Positions 52,927 through 62,409 are shown, numbered from the stretch's first letter. The stretch is 64,000 nt of DNA from Azophilus sp965214305 (GCA_965214305.1 OZ243949.1:1116001-1180000); one strand, 5' to 3'. The notes: a model not told the origin generated them from the sequence alone. Translations and numbers: made by a program.

Positions 52927-54291
52927 CTAGCGCCCCTTGAACTCGGCAATCACCCCGGCGATGGACTCTTTGGCATCGCCGAATAACATGCGCGTGTTCT
53001 CGCCGAAAAATAGCGGATTGTCCACGCCGGAAAAACCGGAGGCCATGGAACGCTTCAGAACAAAGACGGTGCGGGCATGGTCTACGTTGATGATGGGCAT
53101 TCCATAAATCGGGCTGTTTTCGTCTTCCCGCGCCGCCGGGTTTACTACATCGTTGGCACCGATGACCACCGCCACATCCATGTTGTCGATGCGCGGATTG
53201 ATATCATCCATCTCGACGAGTTGATCGTAGGGCACATTGGCTTCCGCCAGCAACACGTTCATATGCCCCGGCATCCGTCCCGCAACGGGATGAATGGCGA
53301 ATGAAACCTCGGCGCCGTTGTTCTCCAAAAGCTCACCGAGTTCGCGTACCACATGCTGCGCCTGGGCAACGGCCATGCCATAGCCCGGAACAAAGGTCAC
53401 CGACGCCGCGGCTTCCAGGATCAAATAGGCGTCTTCCGTATCGATCGGCTGCACCTCGCCCTCCACCTTGGTCGCCGTTTTCACCGCGCCGAAACCGGAG
53501 AACAGCACATTGGCAAGCGAGCGGTTCATCGCCTTGCACATGATGTTGGTAAGAATGATGCCGGCCGCGCCCACCAGGGAGCCGGCGACGATGAGGATGT
53601 TGTTGTTGATGGCAAAACCGGCGGCACAGGCGGCCAGCCCCGAATAGGAGTTGAGCAGGGAGATCACCACCGGCATGTCCGCACCGCCAATAGGCATGAC
53701 GGCCATGATGCCGAATAGGAAACTCAGCGCGATGACGGCATAAAGGTAGGGCGATGCGACGCCGGGCTCCAGGCAAAATAACAGGCCGCAAACGAGGAGC
53801 GCGGCGAGAATCAGGCCATTGACCAGGCGTTGCGCACCGAACACCACCGCCCGACTGGTCATCACTTCGGAAAGTTTGCCCCAGGCGACGATGCTGCCGG
53901 AAAAGGTGACGCCGCCAATGAGAATTGAGAGCAAAATCGTGATATCGGTAAAGGTCGTGTTGCCCGTGCCGTAAAGTGCCGACCAGCCCACCAATAGGCT
54001 GGCAATACCGCCGGAGCCGTTGAACAGCGCCACCATCTCGGGCATCGCCGTCATCGCCACCCGTTGGGCGGCCAAGGCACCGATGAGGGCACCCACCGCC
54101 GCCGCCGCCAAGATCCAGCGAAATTCGAGAATCTCCTGGGAGAACAGCGTCACCACCACGGCAATCAACATGCCCATGGACGACAGCAAGTTGCCGCGCA
54201 CGGCGGTGGCGGGGGAACCGAGTTGCTTCAGGCCAAAGATGAAAAGCGCGGCGGCGACGATGTAGCAAACGTTAATGAATTCCAGGGTCAC
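52927..54291 (-). CDS. pntB: NAD(P) transhydrogenase subunit beta
   Basis: A 454-residue membrane and NADP-binding subunit of proton-translocating transhydrogenase. Multiple hydrophobic helices occupy the first 260 residues ('NVCYIVAAALFIFGLKQLGS' onward). The C-terminal NADP(H)-binding domain has 'VPGYGMAVAQAQHVVRELGE', 'HPVAGRMPGHMNVLLAEANV' and 'VVIGANDVVNPAARED'. Part of a three-gene (split alpha) transhydrogenase with the next two features. Confidence 0.95.
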   Translation of the reverse strand: MTLEFINVCYIVAAALFIFGLKQLGSPATAVRGNLLSSMGMLIAVVVTLFSQEILEFRWILAAAAVGALIGALAAQRVAMTAMPEMVALFNGSGGIASLLVGWSALYGTGNTTFTDITILLSILIGGVTFSGSIVAWGKLSEVMTSRAVVFGAQRLVNGLILAALLVCGLLFCLEPGVASPYLYAVIALSFLFGIMAVMPIGGADMPVVISLLNSYSGLAACAAGFAINNNILIVAGSLVGAAGIILTNIMCKAMNRSLANVLFSGFGAVKTATKVEGEVQPIDTEDAYLILEAAASVTFVPGYGMAVAQAQHVVRELGELLENNGAEVSFAIHPVAGRMPGHMNVLLAEANVPYDQLVEMDDINPRIDNMDVAVVIGANDVVNPAAREDENSPIYGMPIINVDHARTVFVLKRSMASGFSGVDNPLFFGENTRMLFGDAKESIAGVIAEFKGR

Positions 54292-54358
54292 TACGCAACT
54301 CCCCCGTCAGCCGTTTGAGGGGCGAGCGCCGGGCTGCGGATAAATCCCCGGTGCCCGG

Positions 54359-54664
54359 TCACCGGCCGGCTCCCGGCTGATTCGAACTCGCCTTTTTACG
54401 GAACATGCCGAGCATCCGATTCGTCACCAAATAGCCGCCCACCACGTTGATGGTCGCGAAAGCGACGGCGAGCGCGCCGAGCCAGGTCGCCACCGGGGCA
54501 AGGCCCGCGCCAGCCGAGATCAGCGCACCGACAATGGCGATGCCCGATATGGCGTTTGCACCCGACATCAACGGCGTGTGCAGCGTTGCCGGCACCTTTG
54601 AGATCAACTCAAAGCCGAGGAAGATGGATAACATCAAGACAAGGGCAAGAAATACGGCTTCCAT
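54359..54664 (-). CDS. pntAB: NAD(P) transhydrogenase alpha, membrane part
   Basis: A 101-residue small membrane subunit with about three helices ('VFLALVLMLSIFLGFELISK', 'ANAISGIAIVGALISAGAGL'). It matches the C-terminal membrane domain of PntA as a separate protein. This split form occurs in Rhodospirillum-like alphaproteobacteria and some gammaproteobacteria. Confidence 0.93.
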   Translation of the reverse strand: MEAVFLALVLMLSIFLGFELISKVPATLHTPLMSGANAISGIAIVGALISAGAGLAPVATWLGALAVAFATINVVGGYLVTNRMLGMFRKKASSNQPGAGR

Positions 54665-54811
54665 AATCGCGCTCCGTGGATGCTTAAAAATTCGGTAACG
54701 ACTGTGGCCGCGTTGCGCCCCTCGCCAATGGCAACGGCCGTTGCCGGCGGGCCGGGCCGCGCCACGAACCGGGGGCGAACGCTGATGCGATGTATGAGGC
54801 TTGGCGGGACA

Positions 54812-55942
54812 CTAGAGTTTCGCGATGGTCTCGTTGACAATCGCGCCGTCCCGGGCGATTACAGAACCCGCGACAATCTCATCGTCCGGGTCGAGTTTTA
54901 GGGTCTTTTCCTCCGCGTCCCAAAACGCCTCCAAGAGGTTGACGAGATTGGCCGAATACATGTCGCTGGCGTGTCGGCTGACAGCGGAGGGCAAATTGCC
55001 GAAGCCGACGATCTTGACGCCGCCGACATCGGCAACCTCGTTGAGCACCGAGCCTTCCACGTTGCCCCCGGATTCCACCGCCATGTCCACCACCACGCTG
55101 CCCGGCTGCATGGCTTGCACCATATCGGCAGTGACGATGCGCGGTGCCGGACGGCCGAATACCTGGGCGGTGGTGATAACGACGTCGGATTGGGCGATCA
55201 CACGCTTTTGCCCCTCCTGCTGCAATGCAAGTTGTTCCGACGTTAGTTCCTTGGCATAACCCTGTTCGGTCTGGCCGATTTCACCCAAATCAATCGCCAC
55301 GAATTTGGCGCCGAGCGAGCGCACCTGCTCGGCCACCACCGGGCGCGTATCGAAGGCTTCCACCCGGGCGCCGAGCCGCTTGGCGGTGGCAATGGCCTGC
55401 AAGCCCGCCACACCGGCACCAATGACAAAGACCCGAGAGGGCGCGATGGTACCGGCGGGCGTCATCATCATTGGGAAGATTTTGCGGCTGTGGTGGGCGG
55501 CAAGCACGACGGTCACATAGCCGGCCAAATTGGTCTGGGACGAAAGGGCGTCCATTTTTTGGGCTTTGGTGGTGCGCGGGATCATCTCCATGGAGATGAG
55601 GGTGACGCCCCGGGCGGCAAGCGCTTCCACTAGGGGTTTGGCGTTGAAGGGATCGAGAAAACTGATGTGGATGCAGCCGGATTTGAGCCGGGGCGTATCG
55701 GCAACATCCGGCTTGCGCACACGCAGCACGATATCCGCCGCGCCGAGCAAGGCCGAGCGGTCCCCGCGCACCGACGCGCCCACCGACTCGTATGCCGCGT
55801 CCGGATAGCCCGCCCCGGCCCCGACGCCGCCCGCCTCAATGGCAACGTCGAACCCTTGCGCAACCAGTTTCTTCACATCGGCCGGTACGAGCGCCACCCG
55901 CAGTTCGCCGGGCCAAGTTTCCTTGGGAATGGCAATAAGCAT
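54812..55942 (-). CDS. pntAA: NAD(P) transhydrogenase alpha, NAD-binding part
   Basis: A 376-residue soluble NAD(H)-binding subunit: 'IAIPKETWPGELRVALVPAD', the substrate-loop region 'RVFVIGAGVAGLQAIATAKR' with GxGxxG, and 'GSVVVDMAVESGGNVEGS'. It works with the other two subunits to couple NADPH formation to proton flow. First gene of the pnt run, 147 bases upstream of pntAB. Confidence 0.95.
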   Translation of the reverse strand: MLIAIPKETWPGELRVALVPADVKKLVAQGFDVAIEAGGVGAGAGYPDAAYESVGASVRGDRSALLGAADIVLRVRKPDVADTPRLKSGCIHISFLDPFNAKPLVEALAARGVTLISMEMIPRTTKAQKMDALSSQTNLAGYVTVVLAAHHSRKIFPMMMTPAGTIAPSRVFVIGAGVAGLQAIATAKRLGARVEAFDTRPVVAEQVRSLGAKFVAIDLGEIGQTEQGYAKELTSEQLALQQEGQKRVIAQSDVVITTAQVFGRPAPRIVTADMVQAMQPGSVVVDMAVESGGNVEGSVLNEVADVGGVKIVGFGNLPSAVSRHASDMYSANLVNLLEAFWDAEEKTLKLDPDDEIVAGSVIARDGAIVNETIAKL

Positions 55943-56286
55943 GAATCTTCCCGTTGATTGCCGGGGATTGACCTCCGGGATCAGCCGCAGGGCGAAGCCG
56001 GGGACTTTACAAGACGGGGTACCGATTGCATAGCATCACTTGACGCTTTCCTCTATGGGAACCCGCTTATGAGAATCCGCTCACCGCGGCGGCGCGGCGG
56101 TGCAACTGCCCGGGCGTCGTTGACGGCGGACGCGGCACAACCGGGGAACGATTCTTGAGCGGCGTCACCCCGGCCATGGCCTTGCGGAATAGATCGTCTT
56201 TCATCGGCATAACCACCACTCGGTCACTGATTTTTCCCGCGCGCCGGGTTACAGTCGTCATTCCCTTATTTCAGCGAGAAATAACC
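55943..56286. promoter_or_regulatory. Divergent promoter region of pntAA and the TRAP operon
   Basis: This 344-base intergenic region lies between divergent operons. An open frame continues upstream of the TRAP binding-protein gene to a TTG at 56155, but that part lacks a signal-peptide pattern, so I treat it as non-coding. Confidence 0.4.
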
Positions 56287-57438
56287 TTGTCGGCAACTTC
56301 GGGCGGACGCGGCAAAATCACCAATGGCTCGGCGGCGGTGGCGGTGATCGTCGCTTTCCTCGTCGGCGGCATTGGCAGCTTGGCGCTCCGCCCGACCGGG
56401 GGCGCCGATAGCGAAAGCGGGGGCGAGCAAGCCGCCACCGCTGGCGAACCGCAGCGCCGCATCCACTGGCGCTTGCCGCTTTCATTTCAGACCACCATGC
56501 CGGTCCTTGGCGACAACCCCGTCTACGTCATCAATATGCTGCGCAGGGCCAGCAACGGTGCCATCGACATGCGCCCTTTTGAACCCGGCGAAATAGTCCC
56601 CCCCTTCGCTATCAGCGAAGCGGTGCGCGATGGCAAGGTGGAGGCCGGCTATACCTGGCTTGGCTACGATCAGGGCCGCATGCCGGCAGCGGCATTGCTC
56701 GGTGCCGTGCCTTTTGGCATGGCGCCTTGGGAATACGCGGCCTGGTGGTTCGATGCCGGCGGCCGGGAACTGGGGCAAGCGCTGTACGCCAAGCAGAATG
56801 CCCACATTCTTTTCTGTGGCCTAACCGGCCCGGAAACCGCCGGTTGGTTCCGCGAGCCGGTACGCAGCCTGGCCGATCTGAGCGGGCTGAAAATTCGCTT
56901 TGCCGGTATCGGCGGCAAAGTGATCGAGCAGGCGGGCGCATCGGTCACCATGCTGCCGGGGGGCGAGATCTTTCAGGCATTGGAAAAAGGCGCGATCGAT
57001 GCCTCGGAGTACGCCTTGCCCATCGTTGACCAGGCATTGGGATTCAATCGCGTGGCAACCTACAACTACTATCCCGGCTGGCACCAGCCCGCCACGGCCT
57101 CTCATTTGGTGGTGAACAGGGATGTCTGGCAACAAACCGCACCCGCTGATCGGGCGCTCATCGAGTTGGCCTGCACGGCGGGCGTGATCCGCAACCTGGC
57201 GCGCAGCGAGGCGCTGCAGGGCGCGGTAATCGCCGGTTTTCCCGAGCTTGGCGTCTCTGCGCAAACCCTGCCAAACGATGTGCTGCGCGAACTGCGGCGC
57301 ATAACCGAAATCGTGCTCGCCGAGGAAGCCGAAAAAAATGCCGATTTCGCGACCATTCTCGCTTCACAAAACGGCTTTCGCGCCGACTACGCCCACTGGC
57401 GGGCGCGCGCCTATTTGCCCAGGGATTTCCGTGACTGA
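56287..57438 (+). CDS. TRAP transporter solute-binding protein (DctP family)
   Basis: About 383 residues exported to the periplasm to bind an organic acid or similar ligand. I prefer the TTG at 56287 because it puts a signal-anchor (AAVAVIVAFLVGGIGSLA) near the N-terminus; a longer frame exists. Conserved blocks are 'RIHWRLPLSFQTTMPVLGDN', 'GLKIRFAGIGGKVIEQAGAS' and 'LPGGEIFQALEKGAIDASEY', typical of the FcbT1/2-oxoacid-binding type. First gene of a complete dctPQM set. The ligand is not predictable with confidence. Confidence 0.9.
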   Translation: MSATSGGRGKITNGSAAVAVIVAFLVGGIGSLALRPTGGADSESGGEQAATAGEPQRRIHWRLPLSFQTTMPVLGDNPVYVINMLRRASNGAIDMRPFEPGEIVPPFAISEAVRDGKVEAGYTWLGYDQGRMPAAALLGAVPFGMAPWEYAAWWFDAGGRELGQALYAKQNAHILFCGLTGPETAGWFREPVRSLADLSGLKIRFAGIGGKVIEQAGASVTMLPGGEIFQALEKGAIDASEYALPIVDQALGFNRVATYNYYPGWHQPATASHLVVNRDVWQQTAPADRALIELACTAGVIRNLARSEALQGAVIAGFPELGVSAQTLPNDVLRELRRITEIVLAEEAEKNADFATILASQNGFRADYAHWRARAYLPRDFRD

Positions 57439-58015
57439 TTCGGCACCGGGCGAACCCTCCCGCCGCGCGGTCTCTGTTGATTTGCCGCACACAAAGCTAT
57501 CCCGCGCCATTGAGCCAATACTAAACAAAGTTGGCCAGTGGTCCGCCTGGCTGTGGCTCGTGCTCATGACCACCATCGTTATCAACGTGCTACTGCGCTA
57601 TGCGTTTGGCGAGGGGCGCATCGAATTTGAGGAGATGCAATGGCATATCTATGCCACCGGCTTTCTGCTCGGGCTTGGCTATGCGCTCAAGGAAGATGCC
57701 CACATTCGTGTCGATGTATTGCACGAGCGCTTTTCCCCAACGCTTAAAGCCTGGATTGAACTCTATGGTTTGTTGCTGCTGTTGCTGCCCTTCGTGATGC
57801 TGGTCTTGATCTACAGCCTGCCCTTCGTGTACGTCAGTTTCGCCCTGGGCGAGGTTTCCGTCTCACCCGGCGGCTTGCCTTTGCGATGGGCAATCAAGGC
57901 GATGCTGCCGCTGGGTTTCCTGCTACTGTTGCTGGCGGCGCTGGCGCGCCTATCGCGTGTTTGGACGTTTCTGTTCCTGGCGCCCAGGCACGAAAACAAC
58001 ACCCAAGCCCGATAG
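57431..58015 (+). CDS. TRAP transporter small permease (DctQ family)
   Basis: A 194-residue membrane protein with four helices. The DctQ signature 'NVLLRYAFGEGRIEFEEMQW' is clear, followed by 'GYALKEDAHIRVDVLHERF'. The GTG at 57431 overlaps the end of the binding-protein gene by 8 bases. Confidence 0.93.
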   Translation: MTDSAPGEPSRRAVSVDLPHTKLSRAIEPILNKVGQWSAWLWLVLMTTIVINVLLRYAFGEGRIEFEEMQWHIYATGFLLGLGYALKEDAHIRVDVLHERFSPTLKAWIELYGLLLLLLPFVMLVLIYSLPFVYVSFALGEVSVSPGGLPLRWAIKAMLPLGFLLLLLAALARLSRVWTFLFLAPRHENNTQAR

Positions 58016-58024
58016 ACAGCCGCC

Positions 58025-59374
58025 ATGGCTCCGAACGAAATACTCGCGCTCTGCATGTTCCTGAGCTTCATCGGGCTGGTGTTTACCGGCTTTCCGGTGG
58101 CGTGGATTCTCGGCGGACTGGCGGTTCTATTCACCGCTTTCGCCATCGTGCTGAATATCGATTTCCAAATGCCTTTCGCCATCGACTGGAATTACAGCTC
58201 GCTGGTGGTGGAGCGCTCGTGGAATGTGATGGAGAACTGGGTGATGGTGGCGCTACCCATGTTCATATTCATGGGTCTGATGCTCGACCGTTCCGGCATT
58301 GCGCGGGAACTGATGGTGAGTTTCTCGCGGCTGTTCGGCGGCATGCGCGGCGGGCTGGCGGTTACCGTCACGCTCATCGGCTTACTGCTGGCCGCCACCA
58401 CCGGCATTATCGGGGCATCGGTGGTGCTGCTGGCCTTGCTCGGCCTGCCGGTGATGTTGCAGCAGGGATACGACCGATCCCTGGCATCGGGAACCGTTTG
58501 CGCCGTCGGCACACTCGGCATCCTGATTCCGCCCAGCATCATGCTGGTGCTGATGGCCGACCGCATGGCCATGAGCGTGGGCGATCTTTTTCTGGGTGCC
58601 GTCTTCCCCGGTGTTCTGCTTGGCGGACTCTATATCGCCTACCTCTTGATCTACGCCCAAATTCGCCCTGCCGCGGCCCCGGCGGGGCAACAGGAGGCCG
58701 TCGATTGGCAGGCCGTGCGCTCCCTATGCATGGCAATCATGCCGCCCGCGCTGCTTATTTTGGCGGTGCTTGGCAGTATCTTTTTCGGGCTGGCAACACC
58801 GACCGAAGCCGCGGGCGTGGGCGCGGCGGCAGCGATGCTGTTGGCCTTTCTCAAGCGGCAGCTCGACCGCGGCGTTGTCAAAAACGTGCTGGTGGAGACG
58901 ACTCGCACCACCGCCTTTATTTTTGGGGTATTGCTCGGGGCTACCGCCTTTGCGCTCGTGTTGCGCGGTTTGGGTGGCGATGAATTGATCGAGCGCGCCT
59001 TGCTGAACCTGCCGTTTAGCCCGCCGGGGATCATCATCGCCATCCTCTTTGCCACCTTTCTACTGGGGTTCTTTCTCGATTGGATCGAGTTGACGCTCAT
59101 CATTCTGCCGCTGGTATCGCCCGTGGTGGTCAGCCTCGGCTTCGACCCGGTTTGGTTCACGGTACTGTTCGCCGTTTGTCTGCAAACCAGCTTTCTGACA
59201 CCGCCGGTGGGCTTTTCCATCTTCTATCTCAAGGGGGTGGCGCCGGCCGGGGTGGATGTGTACACCATCTATCGCGGCCTAATACCCTTTATTGCGCTGC
59301 AATTGATCGGGTTGGTCGTTATTTTCAACTGGCAGGAGATCGTGACTTGGTTGCCGGCCCAGGCATACCGATGA
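58025..59374 (+). CDS. TRAP transporter large permease (DctM family)
   Basis: A 449-residue polytopic protein with about twelve helices that carries the substrate with sodium. Hallmarks: 'TGFPVAWILGGLAVLFTAFA', 'TATTGIIGASVVLLALLGLP'-like text, 'GILIPPSIMLVLMADRM' and 'TPTEAAGVGAAAAMLLAF'. It completes the dctPQM operon. The following purN overlaps it as ATGA. Confidence 0.94.
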   Translation: MAPNEILALCMFLSFIGLVFTGFPVAWILGGLAVLFTAFAIVLNIDFQMPFAIDWNYSSLVVERSWNVMENWVMVALPMFIFMGLMLDRSGIARELMVSFSRLFGGMRGGLAVTVTLIGLLLAATTGIIGASVVLLALLGLPVMLQQGYDRSLASGTVCAVGTLGILIPPSIMLVLMADRMAMSVGDLFLGAVFPGVLLGGLYIAYLLIYAQIRPAAAPAGQQEAVDWQAVRSLCMAIMPPALLILAVLGSIFFGLATPTEAAGVGAAAAMLLAFLKRQLDRGVVKNVLVETTRTTAFIFGVLLGATAFALVLRGLGGDELIERALLNLPFSPPGIIIAILFATFLLGFFLDWIELTLIILPLVSPVVVSLGFDPVWFTVLFAVCLQTSFLTPPVGFSIFYLKGVAPAGVDVYTIYRGLIPFIALQLIGLVVIFNWQEIVTWLPAQAYR

Positions 59375-59973
59375 GGCGCATTGCCGTGCTCGCCTCCCAC
59401 GGAGGTTCCATCCTGCAAGCCATCATGGATGCCTGCCGAGCGGGTGAACTGGCCGCCCAAGTTGTGCTGGTCATCGGCAACAACAGCGGTTCGCTGGCGT
59501 TGCGACGCGCGACTCAAGCCGGCATCCAAACATTGCATCTGAGCGGCAAAACAGACCCCGGGCCGGGGCAGCTGGACCTGGCGATACGCGATGCGCTCAT
59601 CAATGCGCGAGCCGATTGGGTCATGCTCGCCGGTTATATGAAGAAACTGGGAAAGCACTCCCTGGCCGCGTTTCCAGGCCGCATCCTGAACACCCACCCC
59701 GCCTTATTGCCCAAACACGGCGGGCGCGGATTGTACGGGCGTAACGTGCATCAGGCTGTGCTCGACTCCGGAGCAACCGAATCCGGCGCAACGGTTCACT
59801 TCGTGGAGGGCGACTACGACACCGGCCCCGTCATCGCGCAAGTACGGGTACCGGTCCATCCCGACGATAACGTGGCGACCCTGGAGGCGCGCGTACAGGT
59901 CGCCGAGCGCCAACTGGTGGTCAATACCCTAAGCGAGCTGATCCGCAACTCGACAACCCTGGGGAATCTCTGA
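59371..59973 (+). CDS. purN: Phosphoribosylglycinamide formyltransferase PurN-like
   Basis: A 200-residue formyltransferase that uses 10-formyl-THF, in purine synthesis if orthologous to PurN. 'IAVLASHGGSILQAIMDACR' is the N-terminal loop; the catalytic site includes 'GRILNTHPALLPKHGG' and 'HFVEGDYDTGPVI'. The ATG overlaps the DctM stop (ATGA). Linkage to a TRAP operon and absence of purM nearby mean it could be a paralogue. Confidence 0.86.
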   Translation: MRRIAVLASHGGSILQAIMDACRAGELAAQVVLVIGNNSGSLALRRATQAGIQTLHLSGKTDPGPGQLDLAIRDALINARADWVMLAGYMKKLGKHSLAAFPGRILNTHPALLPKHGGRGLYGRNVHQAVLDSGATESGATVHFVEGDYDTGPVIAQVRVPVHPDDNVATLEARVQVAERQLVVNTLSELIRNSTTLGNL

Positions 59974-60158
59974 TTAATTCCCCGGAACGGGGGATTGTGC
60001 GGGCTCGCCGCAACTCGCCGGGCACGAGTTCTTCCACAACCACGAGCGTCCCCACACCGCGTTGGACTGCCGTACCCCGAACGAGTATCTCGTCCACTTG
60101 GAAAGCATGTCGGAATCAACACGTCAAAGTTCCGAAATGTTATGAACCCCTACACAGC
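59974..60158. other. Gap after purN
   Basis: No recognisable gene. A short hairpin (CCCCG-GAA-CGGGG at 59980-59992) lies just after the purN stop but lacks a clear T-tract, so it is a weak terminator candidate. Confidence 0.35.
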
Positions 60159-60226
60159 ATTCTCAAAACCGCTATATTTTCACCCATGGAATGGAATCCT
60201 TGCTGCCGTATCGGCGGGAGGCGAAA
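60159..60226. repeat. Direct repeat flanking the fic islet, copy 1
   Basis: About 68 bases that match 63934-64000 with a few differences (shared block CCGTATCGGCGGGAGGCG). It encodes the short peptide 'MESLLPYRREAKR' whose stop overlaps the ATG of the methylase fragment. Confidence 0.75.
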
Positions 60227-60229
60227 AGA

Positions 60230-60546
60230 TGACTGATCAGGCCCTCAACACGCCGAAAACGCTTTTCTACCTGGACCCTCCTTATGTTCATAACAGCCGG
60301 GGGGATTCGAGTGCTTACGGGCATGAAATGACCGACCAGGACCACCGCGACATGGCTGCCGCGCTGCAAAGCGTGAAGGGTCGGGCGGTGCTTTCAGGAT
60401 ACCGATGCGATCTTTACGACGAGCTGTTCGGCGATTGGCGCCGAGTGGATGCGCCGGAGAAAATCTGCAACTCCTCCAAGAGCATCAGGCGGGAATCATT
60501 GTGGATGAATTTCGATCCGGCTTCCGGCAGCAATGGCTTCGCCTGA
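60230..60546 (+). pseudogene. D12-class adenine-N6 DNA methyltransferase, C-terminal fragment
   Basis: About 105 residues containing the catalytic 'LFYLDPPYVHNSRG' motif, then 'YGHEMTDQDHRDMAAALQ' and 'AVLSGYRCDLYDELFGDWRR', which match the C-terminal part of phage-type D12 methylases. The S-adenosylmethionine-binding N-terminal half (FxGxG) is missing. The fragment starts right after the direct repeat, suggesting a deletion fused the two. Inactive on its own. Confidence 0.8.
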
Positions 60547-60663
60547 CCGGGAGCGCGCCAGAGGGATACTGAACCATCTGTGGCAGGAAGTTTCCGATGA
60601 AGACGGCAAAGCCGCGTGGCGCGACCACCTAAAGAGCATTCTTGACGGGACCGATTTCGGCTG
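60533..60663 (+). CDS. Short ORF after the methylase fragment
   Basis: A 42-codon frame (MASPDRERARGILNHLWQEV..., ending 'SILDGTDFG') overlapping the end of the methylase fragment. It looks like a genuine charged helical peptide, perhaps the end of a phage gene. I do not recognise a family. Confidence 0.4.
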
Positions 60664-60728
60664 ACTTGTGCGTGATCTCGGGGGATCCCAGATGAGAGGC
60701 CCCCAGCCCAAACATGCGGTATTGTGGT

Positions 60729-61751
60729 TCATCGCCATGATGCTCGTTCAGCAGACCGGGCGAACTCGACGTGTCTGGCGTGAGTCTCCGCAGTCACGGG
60801 AATGGCAACCGTTGCTATCTTTGACTGGATCGCTTCCATCCTCTCGTGCGTCAGGCTTGGTCCTGATGGCGTACGAACGGAGAAGGCGATGTAGCGCCGC
60901 AACTCCCGCAGGCTCATGCAGACAACGCCTCGCATTCGCCAGCTAGTGAACCGCTTTGCCTTCTCTTCATGCTCTTCGAATCCTGCGAACTTCTCCTCCG
61001 TTTTCATCTCGGCCTCGCCCACGAATACGGCGACAGGCCGAATCTCCCTAGGATTAACGATGCCGAGTTTGACCAAGGCTTTTGCATGCCCTTCATTCTG
61101 CCGCAGCGGATTGTAGAAAGGGAACCGCCACGACTTGATGCCCATCATGCGGTACCAACGGCCCGCCGGCAATGTTTGCGTCCACCGTTGCTGCCCGGGA
61201 CTTGCGAATATCCAACCGCCCATGTCCTTGGTCTCGATTACGAACACGCCGGCGGGCGAGATGAGGATGTGATCGATCTGTGCCGTCCCTCCCCCGGACG
61301 GAAGCAGCACGTCATTAAGCAGCGGCCAGTCCCGATAACGCCTCGCCAACACTGATCGGACCCGTTGCTCGCCGGCGTTTGCTGGCGGCGCGGGTTTCCG
61401 CAATGCCGCAGCGGATTTCGGTTCGGGCCGATGTGGTGCTTTTTTCGGTGAGCGGACTCCGGTATCAGGCGACGAAGTCGGAGTTTGGCGTTTGCGGCGG
61501 AACAGGAATAACAGTGCCGCTACAACGAGCGCTCCTCCCAGCGGCAATGCAGCATCCCAAGGGTCGGTCGCTTCGTTCCAGCCTGGAGCAACCGCCGCGT
61601 TATGGACGACGATTCTCTGGCCCGCCTGCACATAGTCCGCTTCTTCGATCCGATTCCATTCCTGCAATTGCTCGACAGTGACGCCGTACCGGATGGCAAT
61701 CTCCGAAAGCGTTTCTCCCGGTTCGACGCGCACTGCTATTGTTTCGCTCAT
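60729..61751 (-). CDS. LysM-transmembrane-NERD nuclease-related protein
   Basis: A 340-residue protein. An N-terminal LysM domain ('VEPGETLSEIAIRYGVTVEQ' and on to 'VQAGQRIVVHN') is followed by one transmembrane helix ('ALPLGGALVVAALLFLF'), a Lys/Pro-rich linker, and a NERD domain ('GEQRVRSVLARRYRDWPLLN', 'AQIDHILISPAGVFVIETKD'). In NERD the D...E-x-K residues of a restriction-like nuclease fold are present. LysM binds peptidoglycan, so the protein may sit in the membrane with NERD in the cytoplasm. Divergent from the fic genes. A defence role is an inference. Confidence 0.85.
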   Translation of the reverse strand: MSETIAVRVEPGETLSEIAIRYGVTVEQLQEWNRIEEADYVQAGQRIVVHNAAVAPGWNEATDPWDAALPLGGALVVAALLFLFRRKRQTPTSSPDTGVRSPKKAPHRPEPKSAAALRKPAPPANAGEQRVRSVLARRYRDWPLLNDVLLPSGGGTAQIDHILISPAGVFVIETKDMGGWIFASPGQQRWTQTLPAGRWYRMMGIKSWRFPFYNPLRQNEGHAKALVKLGIVNPREIRPVAVFVGEAEMKTEEKFAGFEEHEEKAKRFTSWRMRGVVCMSLRELRRYIAFSVRTPSGPSLTHERMEAIQSKIATVAIPVTAETHARHVEFARSAERASWR

Positions 61752-61837
61752 TGTCCGTGAGTGGTCGCTTGCCTCGGGATGTCGCTAACCGCCGCGCAAC
61801 CATAACAGGGAACAAAGCGAAACGCCCCTCCGTCACG

Positions 61838-61873
61838 CCCGGTTCCAGTCCCACATGTGTCTGAACCCGCACA
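61838..61873 (+). repeat. 36-bp inverted repeat around the fic remnant, left copy
   Basis: The sequence ending GTCTGAACCCGCACA is the reverse complement of 62374-62409 with two mismatches. It lies between the NERD gene and the first operator. Confidence 0.85.
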
Positions 61874-61893
61874 CTAATTTGTCATGAATTAGT
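61873..61893. promoter_or_regulatory. Palindromic operator 1
   Basis: ACTAATT, 7 bases, AATTAGT. It matches the two palindromes upstream of the intact fic and lies in the equivalent position before the decayed fic copy. Confidence 0.65.
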
Positions 61894-61938
61894 AGAAAAT
61901 TGATATTTGGCTTGCCTTCCAGCCCAGATATATTCTCA

Positions 61939-62233
61939 ATGAAGCTGCCTTCTCCGCTGCCTTTCCTGAGCGGCTTGGATTCCCATGAGCAGGTAAGCAA
62001 AATCCTGAATCTGGTCTCATCCGGAATGGGGAATATCCCGGATGACCGATATGTGCATTGGTCAAAACTGAAACACATGCAGCCGCCTGAGGGGGTATCC
62101 AATGAAGAATGGTGGCGGGCAAGGATTTGATCGCAAGGGCTTCGATAAGATACGAGCTTCCGCTTGTTGATAAGAACGGATGCCAATTTTCGTTCAGCGA
62201 CTCAGGGTATCTGAACCGGATGCTTCACCAGAT
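61939..62233 (+). pseudogene. Decayed duplicate of the fic 5' end
   Basis: The sequence 61873-62233 is a close copy of 62489-62848. It starts 'MKLPSPLPFLSGLDSHEQV' and follows the intact Fic protein to 'EGVSNEEWW', where a 2-base length difference shifts the frame to a stop. Homology resumes out of frame and ends at 'LHQI'. The Fic catalytic region is absent. Confidence 0.85.
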
Positions 62234-62373
62234 TGAAAATTCCGCTTTTGTGAGTGATGCCAGCCGAATTAAATCCGTTCAATCCACGGGGTAGAGTCGC
62301 GGGAACCACCGTTCCACGACATTGAGCGGGAAGCCTAGGCGCACGGAAGCGCGTGGGCCCTTGGAAACCAGCA

Positions 62374-62409
62374 TGTGCGGGTTCAGACACATGTGGGACT
62401 GGGATCGGG
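62374..62409 (-). repeat. 36-bp inverted repeat around the fic remnant, right copy
   Basis: Reverse complement of 61838-61873 with two mismatches. With it, this brackets the decayed fic duplicate and operator 1. Confidence 0.85.

Noticed and set aside
59980..59992. Terminator after purN
   Set aside because: Stem of only five pairs and no following T-tract.
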